Source of the DNA: Mauremys mutica
Taxonomy: Eukaryota > Chordata > Testudines > Geoemydidae
Length of the DNA stretch: 64,000 nucleotides
NCBI RefSeq assembly: GCF_020497125.1
Contig: NC_059081.1
Coordinates: 21,919,105-21,983,104 of the forward strand
Direction: 5' to 3'
Of the stretch, positions 47,241 to 57,381 are shown piece by piece. A program made the translations under genes and the position numbers. Position 1 is the stretch's first letter. Every line of letters starts with the position of its first letter. Under the pieces are notes generated by a model. It did no database searches, was not told the origin of the DNA, and saw nothing but the letters and a program-made list of their open reading frames with translations.

Positions 47241-48125
47241 CACCAGTCTAGATTGAATCCTGGGTATGTCATAGGGGCAACCTTCAGAAGTATCCACTTC
47301 AAAGATTCAATGGGCTATAAAAGAAAGGGGCAGAGAACCCCAAAGTTATCTCTTTCACCTAATAAGATAAAGGCCACAACACCTTTGAGCCTCTGGAAGA
47401 GATCCTATCTGAGGAGAGGGTTAGTAACCATCTTGCTGGAAGACTGGGGATGAGAAAGGCCATAATGAATCAAGCTTTGAACCAACACTTGCTCGATTAA
47501 AATTTTAAATTTTTAAATGCGTGTTTTCACTTTTATTTGCTGGTCACCATTGCTAACTTTTTCTCTTACACTTGAACTCACTTGAAATCCTATCTTGTTT
47601 CGTGAATAAACTTGTTTTACTAGTATCTAAACCAGCAGTGCTCTGTTTGTACTAAAGTAAATGTCAGCTTCAGTAAGTGTGGCAAACTGGTGTGTTTTAT
47701 CTCCTTAAAGAAGCAAATGAATCATTTTATTCCTCTGAAGTTGCAGGAGAGAGCTGGACATATCAGAGCACACAGGTCTGGGGAAGTTCAGGGTTAGGGG
47801 TGTGTTGGGGTCATCTCCCTGGTTGTAACTAAGACTGATGGAGGCCAGAGTCAGACTGGAGTGATGCTGGTAGGCTGCTGGGGTCAGAGCTTCTGGACAA
47901 GGGATATAACTATACACAGACACTCAGGGTGTGACCTGCACGGTGGTAGGCTGGTTCTGAGCATCCCAGCAGTAATGTATTGTGAAGCAGCTGCTGGGGT
48001 TACAAGGCAGGCAATAACACAAACCCTTACTGGCCTGAATTGCACCCCAGAATCTGACAACAGTACAAATCCTAAGCTATTTCCTTGGGTTTTTCCTTAT
48101 AAAAGCCACAGGAACATTTAGAACA
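47241..48125 (+). mobile_element. LTR-like unit with polyA signal
   Basis: A TATA-like GGGCTATAAAAGAAAGG at 47311-47327, then GTGAATAAACTTGTTTTAC at about 47600, and downstream GTGCTCTGTTTGTAC. The spacing is LTR-like. Its polyA region is similar to that at about 45895-45925. Later sequence to 48125 looks like the internal or U5 part. Tentative; no paired LTR identified. Confidence 0.45.
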
Positions 48126-48272
48126 ACTAGTTGTTTAGGGGCAAACCCTGCCTCTACACTGGAGAGAGTCCCCTGGCAATGGAACTATTGCAAGTCTGTT
48201 GTGAAACAGTTTTTTGGGGTGCAGACCCCTTAAACAGCATGGAGTGGCTCCATGGACTCTCTTTGTCCTTGC
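48126..48272. other. Unique DNA, no gene seen
   Basis: Nothing recognised. Confidence 0.35.
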
Positions 48273-48552
48273 CAGGGCTGGTCCTAAGGATGGGTGAGCA
48301 GGCAATTGCCCTGGACACATTCTCTCACAGAGCACCAGAATGCTGTGTTGCTTGGCTCTTTCTTTGTTTTTTGTTTTATCCACTCTGATTGGCTGGCTAT
48401 TTTTTCTTTGCTGATTGGCTGGCCTGGGTTTCTGTTTGTTTTTTCCTCCATTCATTGATCAGCTGTGGGGGGTATTTAGTTTAGTTTTTTGGCTCGACCA
48501 GGTGGGGTGGGGTGGGGTGAGGCCACTGGCAAAACAGCTAAGTTCACTCCTG
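48273..48552. mobile_element. Possible hAT-type element
   Basis: Starts CAGGGCTGGTCCTAAGG, a typical hAT-type left end in this window's style. A right end near CACTCCTG is flanked by CACCTTGC (48553-48560) against GTCCTTGC on the left (48265-48272), 6 of 8 bases equal. The inverted repeat is weak. The interior has two CTGATTGGCTGGC units (about 48385-48425). Confidence 0.4.
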
Positions 48553-49340
48553 CACCTTGCTGAGGTGAAAGATTTCTAACCTTTGCAGAGCTGCATAGCA
48601 CCCAGGCCAGATAATAGCAATAGTCTCAGGATTTCTCCCTTTATGAGGTCTGGATTGTGCCTGGCTGCTCAAGGGGAATGCAAGAAGAGTTAAAAAGAAG
48701 CCGGACCCTCTTGCACTTCTGCACGGTGGCCAGATACAGTCACGGTGTCCTCACTCCTTCAACTATGGTACCTCATAGTGTCCACTGGGGTGCCGGACAC
48801 TTCTAAACGGGGCAGGGAGGAGTTGTGAAGATATGAATCTATGACCCCAAACTTGTAGCATTGACCAGCAGAGCTGGCTGTGTGCACAGAGGGCAGAATG
48901 GCATTCTCCTGTGTGCAAGGGAGTGCTCTCAGGACAAGCCCCACCCTTTAGCCAGAACTGAACTGTGAATATGGATGAGATGATGACTTTAATGAAGCTT
49001 TTAATGTGACTGCTGATTGCCTTGTAATACCCTGTGTTATTGATAAGTACACCAGGATTAAGAAACAACTTATTTTACTGTCTTCATCAATTTAAAATCT
49101 GCATTTGATTTAATTAATTGAGACAGTTTATGGGAAAAGCTTTTATCTATGGGAATTGATTTGAGATAGCTTGGCTTCTTGAGGGAGATGCTCTCTGATA
49201 ACTGGTCTAAGATCAGAAGAGGTGGCACAGGTCAACTTTTGCTTGCATTTCAAACTAGTAGAAAAATCAGAAAGGATTGCTGCCTGATGCCTTTGCTATT
49301 TATCTTTATTTTAATGCTTTTTTAAAAGCATTATGATATA
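48553..49340. other. Mostly unique DNA, no gene seen
   Basis: About 48600-48740 contains scraps that recall the palindromic repeat family (GAATGCAAGAAGAGTTAAA, GGTGGCCAGATACAG). Otherwise nothing recognised. Confidence 0.4.
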
Positions 49341-49502
49341 AGAGGCAGCATAGTCTGTTGGATAGTGCTCTGCAATGGGCGCTAGCCTTTACTGCTTACT
49401 TGTTAGTTGACCTTGGGCTAATCACTTCACTTTTTTGTACCTCCATTTCATAATCTATCAAATGGGGAAATTATACTCTGATTTTTAACGCAAAAGTGAC
49501 TG
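49341..49502 (+). mobile_element. MIR SINE, nearly full length
   Basis: GAGGCAGCATAGTCTGTTGG (tRNA-related head), GACCTTGGGCTAATCACTTC (core), and CAAATGGGGAAATTATACT (tail side). Plus orientation. Confidence 0.88.
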
Positions 49503-49576
49503 GATGGACAGTGTATCCCAGATCAAAGTAAATGCAAAATCTCCCTGTATTGGAATAGTACACTGTTAGTACCCAT

Positions 49577-49663
49577 GCATTCGACAAAGTGGGTATGCAC
49601 CCACGGAAGTTCATGCTCCAATACATCTGTTAGTCTATAAGGACTACAGGACTCTTTGCTGTT
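49577..49663 (+). mobile_element. Turtle-type SINE fragment
   Basis: GACAAAGTGGGTATGCACCC then CACGGAAGTTCATGCTCCA, ATACATCTGTTAGTCTATAAG and CAGGACTCTTTGCTG. Same family as the inverted tails at 8.1 kb, here including the upstream TGCACCCACG-AAG segment. The GTGCC before ACAGG is altered to ACT. Confidence 0.75.
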
Positions 49664-52600
49664 ATTTAGTTGACAATTAAATTATTGAGGTTCCTATTAC
49701 TTGGGGTAACCTTCTACCTTTTGGGAAACCAAAGAACAGTATGAAAAATATGTGACAAACCTACAAAGTTAAATTCATGGTACAAAAGTATATGATTGTG
49801 TGACACTATATTATCCTTTGTATGAGCAAAAGTTTTAGCACCTTTTTTGGATACACATTTCAAGATATTAGGTAAGGAATAAGGGATGTCATTTAAATTA
49901 CAATACAAGTGGTCACCCCAGTCTAGCCATAGAACTCATTACTTGTGGTTCAAAGATAAAACCTCTGGTTTTTTTGCTGCTGAAATTTAGAGTATTATTC
50001 AACTTTTAGACTTAGAGATAATCCAAAATTGCAAAGATAATTCTTTCCACAGTGCAATCCTCTTAAAATTCTAATCAGCTGTTAGAATTGGGCTGCATTT
50101 GCCATTTTATTAAGGTTTTGCTTTACTATTGGATTATGGTTATTTCCCGGGACAATGGCACTCTTTTTTATTATTATTTTTTTTAAATGTGTTGTGAAGC
50201 TCTCTTTTTCCAGTTTATACAACCAAGGGAAAAAATGATTCATTATTCCCATTACAAAACTGGGGCAAATTTCTGTCCTCTAATATGCACTGCAGATATC
50301 TATTGCATATTCTGTGCATGGATCTCTAAATGGTGTAAACTGAGAATAGCACTAGTACAAAATATGCAATGGAGATCCACGTTGTATTTGAATCCACAGT
50401 GCAGTTTGGAAAGGGGATTTACCCTTGGCTGGGGCTTTCTTCGTCTCTAGTAGTTACTGGTCCTTGTTTGGATGATTAAGACATAAAATCAAATTCAGAG
50501 GTTAATATAAAATGGTGTTATTTATAAATTCTTCCAGCCGCTGCAGCATAGAAGTTTGTCGGTGTTAATATGTTTTATGATTTTGGAAGAGGGACACCTG
50601 TCATGTAAAACACACTTTACTAGATCGTCTCAATCCTAGGAAGAGGAGGGCCCTTTCTGATCTTGAACAAAACCCATGCAGTAGTTAATAGTCTGCATGA
50701 AGGTGTTCAACGCAAAGCAAGGTGTTACCATGTCATCCGACTCCTTTGAAATTAACAACATATCACACCTGAATTTTTGTAGCACATAGAAAACAAAAGT
50801 GTTGGTTGCTGTTAGAGTTTGGGATGCTGGAAGATGAGATTATTTCGATAGCTCACATAAGGACAGTGTCTGTATGAGCTGTACATGCAGGTGAAAAGTG
50901 TGTTTATTGTTGCTGAAGGAAGGTGGGCTCTGGGAAGAGGGAAAAGATATACAAACTAAAAGAAGAATTGCTGGGGAATGTGAGAGACATGGAAGGAAAT
51001 CTGGCAAAATATCCAATAAGAGGAAAGTTTGCAGCAGAGAAGGAGAAAGATACCTAGTTAGCAGAAGATATGTAGAGCATCTGGCAGCACAAATGGAGAA
51101 TAGAGGCCTGGCAGCTGAATGAGACAAAGTCCCAGAGACAGAGAGATGGGAGGTGTCCTGGAAACAGAAAGAAAATGACCCTGAGAAGAAGAGTGCTGAA
51201 GCCAAAGAAACGATTTAACTCACAGAAGGTTACTGGGAAGAGGACTGTCATGCTTAAACTCCTTTTGCATTTTTATGTTTGCTTTCAGTAATGCCACAGG
51301 ATGCGAACTCTTCCTTCTGAGTTAATTTTTTTTATTGCATCCTGACTAATTTCCCAAGAAAAAGAATAATGATGATGTTTTGCTTATAAGTGTTTTACAA
51401 AGGCTTTCTTATATTTTTGAAAGGTAACCTCTAAAATAAGTTTCATGCCAACACTACTACAGGTTTCTTCCATTCTAAATAAAATATAGGACTTCCTCCC
51501 AAGAAAGCTATTGCTGACTTTGTGAGATCCAGTAAGGTTGATATTAAAGTGGAGGGGGGAGAGAGTCAACTTTAAGGGGCTCAGTAGCCAATGTACAGTA
51601 GTCCTAACTCTTCATCAGTTAATTTATAATTACAACAGAAATCCTCATGCTGTCGGAGTGTTATACTGTACTTAGACATCTTTAGAGAGAGCATCAAAGA
51701 AACGCTTCATGGAACTATGAAGCATTTGAGATGACAAATATTTCATAAAATAAAAAATGTATAATTTAAAAGATGATTCACACTGAGTTGTAACTGCCCT
51801 GCTGTGCTCTGCATTCTCTCCATTGATATCTAATGTGTCAAGTGAATATAACATCAGCCTTCTTATCTGTATTTTACAAGGTTTATTTTTTGTGTGTGAT
51901 ATTACAAAATTTTTGCTGATGCTTCATCTTTAAATTTAGTTTGAAAATGTTCATTGGTTAATTTACAATGTGTCTAAAGAAACATTTAAGCTTAAACTGC
52001 TGTATTGGGATTTCTGGAAACAAATATAATTTTATTTTATATACTGTGCTTTGCTTTGAGAGCACAAGGGAAACCAAATCTCTGCCACCATCCACATACA
52101 TGACAAGAAAAGATACTGTTTCTTCTCACAAATTTATCACCTTCTGTATGATGGAAAGCCTAGTTTTCTAAGAGAAATATCAGGAAAAACAAAACAAAAA
52201 AACCCATTCAGTATATGACAGAAATGTAGGAACTACGAGGAAAGCTTATTGTTTCCTATATTTTATATCTGGCTTTCTGATGTAACTCAGTTCAACAATA
52301 ATATAGTCTAATAGAGTCACTAAGGTCTAAACATACTATGTAATTATTATTCTGTTTGTGGTTGGGTTTTTTGGAACAAATTTCCCAATGAAAAAATCTA
52401 TTTAGACATTTCTTTGCACATCTCAAATTATGGGAGGAACAAACACCATTTTCTAGCATGTTTTCAACACCAAGCAAAATATGATTATTTCATCATGACT
52501 TTGTAAAAGAGCACCATATTTTTAAAGAGATGTCATTTCTCTTCCAATTACTGTATTCCATTAAGCATCACCTCTGTTGGGGATGGATGGGGGGGAGAAG

Positions 52601-53500
52601 CTCACTTCTAAACATATAAAGCCATACACCTGAAACACACTATGTTTTGAATATAATAATGATAAAAACAGTCCATCTATGCCAATCTGAAATACCATTA
52701 GCTCTTTAGTGCTGAAACACTGAGGTCTTGGGAGAGATCACTGAGACATTATAGTTATAAATTTATATATATACAAATGGTGTGCTCCTGTACCAATAAA
52801 ACTCTTCAGTATAAACAAACATAATTGACAGCAGTGGGTGTCGGATGATCTATAAAATACTCTCTATTTCATACAGGATGGCAGTGGAGATTTTATAAAC
52901 AACAGAAAGTTGCTATAAAATGCTATAATGTTTCACATAGCAGAGCTGCTAATTAGAATTGTCAATCAGTGATCGATCACTACCTCATAAATTGCATAAG
53001 ATGTTATTGTATCCCAGCAATTGTGTTATCTTAAGAGTACAAGAAAATGCAGCTTTCAGTTCCTAGCTGTCAGCAGGATTTCACTGAATGGAGATCTTTT
53101 CCTTCCACTACAGTCTGTTCAATGGCCCTTCTGAGAACATCTATGGCATCATCAGCACAGAAAGATTGCTACTATAAAAGCAATCTTGTGTGGTACAAAA
53201 ACTGGAGTGTAATTGTTATAAAGTCAATCACATGGCATCAGGTAGACTTCTATTTCTCCATTTTTCTTCTTTCTCTCTTATTTTATATGTGAATATATAA
53301 GGATGAGGCTTTAAATACCAAGGTCCTTCCTGGTCTGTATGGAAATTAAAGAATCTGTGTCACTTTTCATAGGGTGGCTTTTGCCTAAATGTCTCCTCAT
53401 CACATTGTTGAGAAGCAGCCTGTGAACAAGTTGCCCTTTTTGCTGGAGCCTTCCACCCTAGATGTGGCTGCATTTCAAGCGGGAGACCTTTCTTGTATGT
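49664..53500. other. Long unique stretch, no gene seen
   Basis: A purine-rich segment at about 50920-51190 is open in one plus frame (50898-51122) and continues after a stop. It is Lys/Glu/Arg-rich and matches no family. About 52920-53035 has features of a conserved non-coding block (GCTGCTAATTAGAATTG, CAATCAGTGATCGATCACT). No exon or transposon recognised. Confidence 0.4.
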
Positions 53501-53572
53501 GCATTGTTTGCAAAGCACTTTGGGATCATTAAGGATTAAAGATACTATGTAAAATATAATATATTATCAGCC
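53501..53572 (+). mobile_element. MIR-type SINE tail fragment
   Basis: TTTGCAAAGCACTTTGGGAT then AAGATACTATGTAAAATATA resembles the 3' part of amniote MIR-like SINEs (TGTAAAGCGCTTTGAGAT, then TATATAA). Short, so moderate confidence. Confidence 0.5.
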
Positions 53573-55369
53573 TTGATAAACAAAATAGAAAACCTCTTAT
53601 CCAAATACAGAATATGCATGTTTGAAACAGCTGCAGGAACCTCAGTGGTTTGACACAAACAGATAGTGCTGTTATGCAGGAGACCTACCTTAACAAATAA
53701 ATTCTAGGGCTCCCAGTACAGAGGCAATGGAGTGTAACAGTGCAAATGGGATGCATTTGGCTTTAAAGGTGAATGATAGATATATCACTCTCTTGGTTCC
53801 ACTTGAAGCATAGTGGGGTCACTGATACTTTTTAAACATTAAAAATCTAATTTAGTTATAAACAAATTAAGGTCTTTTGTTATAATATGTATCTATTTTT
53901 AATTCTAGATTTTAATCTCTCACATCCTCTTCCTTCCCTGTTGCGATGTCAGAGAAGGAGCTGTTTACAACATCCTGAAAGAATGTGAATGTATGTGGAA
54001 AATCAGCGGTGGTGATGATAGTAGCTCGAGGTAGTGATGTTGGAAATAATTACCTTGGGATGTCATGTTGGAGAAAGCCAATAAAACTCATCTGGAATAT
54101 ATTTGGTAGTTGTGACTAGCCATGGCAATACACATCCTCCACTTAGATCAATGGGGAGGAGCGGGTTTGTATATAATGTGTCTCACAAAGCAAGTTATCC
54201 ACCTGCAAGCATTAGAAAGGTTTGTTTGATGCAGAATTAATGAAGAAATTCTCTAACTCATCATATCAAATGATAATTATTCAAAACATCTTTACTAGTT
54301 AACTGACTACTGTCAATTATGTCTAAGAAACATTGAATAGATAGCTTCCTGTATACTGATCCTTGTCAGTATCTATAAAACAGTCAGCATCTCATTCAGA
54401 ATGCTTTAATACCCTTGAATTTGAAAAGCACAAAAAAACCCTGTTAGAACAGATGGTTTGCTTGATTGATGCCCTAATGCACAATTTCAACTCTGTCTAG
54501 TCACTTTAACAGGAAAGTGTTTTAAGGATTCCACCAGTTGGCTTGTCAAATTAACATCAGGCACCAGTTTGGGTGTAAAATGACAAGCATAATTCATTTG
54601 GTGACTTGTGAGTGGGTGAATAATTGTCTAAACAGAAACTTCTAGCTTGGGGAAAAAGCTATAATATCCACTGTTTACATTATCAAACAAAGGGGTTGGC
54701 CAATCAGAATTAACCTCTTGTTTGCTATGTGTATACCAACCCTTTCTGGAGTCACTCAGTAATTACTGTAAAATGAAAAAGTGGCAGGGCTCACGTAAGC
54801 ATTACGTTTCATTGTTTAATGGCCCCATTTTCCTATTACTGTTGGGATTTTGACTCTGGAACATTCTTAAGATAGACATTGTCAGAGGAGCAGATCTAAT
54901 TGAACTGACACGAGTAGTGGAGTACTACTTTAAATTCATGTATACATAGTGCATTAAGACTAATATGGAGCAAACGTCACATTTAGAGCATCATTTGTAA
55001 TCTCTATCTCCATTAACTTCTCTCTGTTTCTTTCACTTCCATGCATTATACGTGCTCATCTTGGCTGACATCCTGTTTTGTCTTTTGTGCGTAAAATGCC
55101 TCCAGAAAAGAGCTAAAATCTAGAGATCTGGGAAACTAGCTACCCCCGTTCACACAAAACTGGACCATGCATCCATTCACCCCTTAGACTTGCTTGGTTC
55201 AAATGTGTAGCAGGGATTGCGCCAGAAGATTCCTCAGTGCTAAAGTGAAGCTACAGGAAAATCTCTTGCATCTGTGGCTTTCTGCCATTCCCAGTCAGTT
55301 GTACAGAGGATATTTTAATACCAGTTATTCATGCTTGAGGGGGGAATTGGATGGGGGTGTGTGATGTGA
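53573..55369. other. AT-rich unique DNA, possible regulatory content
   Basis: No exon or transposon. The part 54540-54850 has a high density of plausible factor sites and no repeat match, including CAAACAAAGGGG, GGCCAATCAGAATTAACC, and GCTCACGTAAGCATTACGTTTC-type sequence (two ACGT cores 14 bases apart). Confidence 0.35.
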
Positions 55370-55978
55370 TGTAGAAATCCTACACTGGGATAGAAGCAGG
55401 AAAGGAGCATTCCTGGGCCAGGTAACTCCACTCTATCACACCTGAGAAGCTGACTTCAGCTGTAGAAGACGCTTAAAAGAGAGCCAGACAGCTCAGGGTT
55501 GGGGGTGGAGGGGTAGACAGGATAATAAGAGCGACCTGTCTTGGGAGCTTGTGCGTAAGGGTACAGTAGGGGTCCTGTCTGCAGGGAAATTGTGAGCAAG
55601 TGCAGCTACCCCAGGCCCTAGAGGAGGAACTAATTTTTTTTCTAGGATAGGGAACCCTTCACTCTAATTTCTCTTGAATCATCTGTGAGCCTTTTGACCA
55701 TGCCATGTACTGGGAAAGTAAGTGCTAAGTAGTGGCCCAGGGAGGCAGCCCTGAAGAACTCTGGCGTGTTTGCTGTCGCTGCCTCATGTAGGGCCCTAGT
55801 TTGGAGATGGAGGGTCAAGGTTCCTCTACAAGCCACTAGTTGGTGACCTGGCTGGAGGGCTAAGTCACTTCCTACTAGAAAGGGGAATGCCACAGCATTG
55901 GAGTAACTGAGATGGGGAGAGCTGGGATCCAGTGACCTAACCACTAGGTAGCACCACCAGTCAGCCTAGCTCCATCAC
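55370..55978. mobile_element. Unclassified repeat, LTR- or SINE-like pieces
   Basis: Contains TGGCCCAGGGAGGCAGCCC and GGAGATGGAGGGTCAAGG, which recall the LTR-retroelement block at 12.2-12.6 kb (GTGGCCCAGGGAG, GGAGATGGAGGGCCCAGG). It is followed by GGATCCAGTGACCTAACCAC, a tRNA-like SINE scrap in antisense. The boundaries are unclear. Confidence 0.35.
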
Positions 55979-55982
55979 AGGG

Positions 55983-56190
55983 CGGTAAGAGAAAGAACTA
56001 AGAAAATAAAGAGGAAAGAGAAGAAATGAAGGATGGGGAGAAAGGGATAAGGAGAAGAAGCCGAGAAATGAAAGGCAAAAGGAGAAAAAAGGAAGAGAGA
56101 AAAAGTGGTTAAGAGTGAAGAGGAGAGGAACAGGTGAGGAAAGAAGAATGAGAAGTGAAAGAAGAGCACAGTGAGAGAGAGAGAAGAGTG
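55983..56190. repeat. Polypurine tract about 200 bp
   Basis: Almost only A and G on the plus strand with few interruptions, including GAGAAAGAACTAAGAAAATA and an AGAGAGAGAGAAGAG end. Both minus-strand Phe/Ser/Leu-rich frames here come from the pyrimidine strand and are not genes. Confidence 0.8.
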
Positions 56191-57119
56191 TTGTGTGCCT
56201 ATCAAGAAGGAAAGTGCACAAACCCATGTAATGAACAATGGAGACAATAATGTTCCAAAATATTCGTGTCCATTGTCTCTTCTATTTCTTACACCTCAGA
56301 GGCTTCCATCTCCTTCCTTGTCTCCTTTCAGTGCCATGGCTTCCACCACCCTTCCATTTTCTCCCTTACACCCTGTTATCTTTGATGACTCAAGAGGAAG
56401 AAGGGCTTATCTCTTACAATTCTGTATTTAGAATTGTACAAGATGCAAGTGCAGTTCCATACAAGTATACCACACCATGAGGAGTTCTCAGAGTATATTA
56501 AGAGGATACATTTTTTTCTTTGGCTAAGTAATGCAGGGGAAGAGGAACTAGTGGAGAAACCATGCAAACCTCTATTAATTAAGTTCTTTATTTGAAAAGC
56601 ATAAAGGACTAATCATCTCACTCTGCTTAAAGACAGTTAGGTATAAACATTATTTTAAAATTAGCAGAAAATAGCCCTTTCTAGGAGATTCTTTACTCTT
56701 AACTTTCTTATTCATTTTGAGCTTAGTCATGAAACCTGTTCCATACCTGCACAGGGGAATAAAGAGGGATAAGGTCCCCTAAACCTGTCTGTGTATGAGA
56801 AGGAAAGTTTCCTTGGGGCCTTCTTTCTGCCTCCTGTGCATGTGGGCAGGCTAGGGTAGGATATAGGAGGAGCTTTAGGGCTGCCCTCCAAACACAATGA
56901 CCAGCACAAGTGACCCAGAATGGAGTGCGGAGTAAGTTGCTCCAGGTATAGGGCTGGTATAACTTACTTTGTCTCTGGAGCAAAGAAGAATCAGAGATCA
57001 AACTGTGATTTTCTGAGTAAGAGCTTGGTTCCTGGTCTGCTCTTGGGACTGTATAAATGACATGCTTCCCATTACTCAGGGTAACTCAACAGTCTAGCTC
57101 TTCATATTTACCTCTCCTC
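56191..57119. other. Unique DNA, no gene seen
   Basis: No exon or transposon recognised. Overlapping frames of 60-92 residues on both strands have no support. Confidence 0.4.
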
Positions 57120-57127
57120 ATGTGAAC

Positions 57128-57373
57128 CAGGGGCACAGCCATGAGTGGGCCTCGGTGGGCTGCAGCCCACCAACTTAGCATCCAGGCCAACCCAAATTTG
57201 AGTGGGACCCTTTGCACCCCAGTCTTCTGGTGCTTGTTGAGCAGTAAGAGCCGGCTGGAAGAGGTGAGGGAGGTCCTCCATCCCTCCTGCCTCCCCTACC
57301 ACCACCCCCTGTCATTGCCTGCACACTTGAAAGTCAGGGCCCACCCAGATTCCCAGTTCTAGCCATGGCACTG
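57128..57373. mobile_element. hAT-type non-autonomous element with target duplication
   Basis: Left end CAGGGGCACAGCCATGAG, right end GTTCTAGCCATGGCACTG (reverse complement CAGTGCCATGGCTAG), an inverted repeat with mismatches. Flanks ATGTGAAC (57120-57127) and ATTTGAAC (57374-57381) match at 7 of 8 bases. GC-rich 246-base body without transposase. Confidence 0.82.
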
Positions 57374-57381
57374 ATTTGAAC

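Noticed and set aside
55961..56247. Phe/Ser/Leu-rich membrane-like frames on the minus strand
   Set aside because: They are translations of the pyrimidine strand of the polypurine tract.
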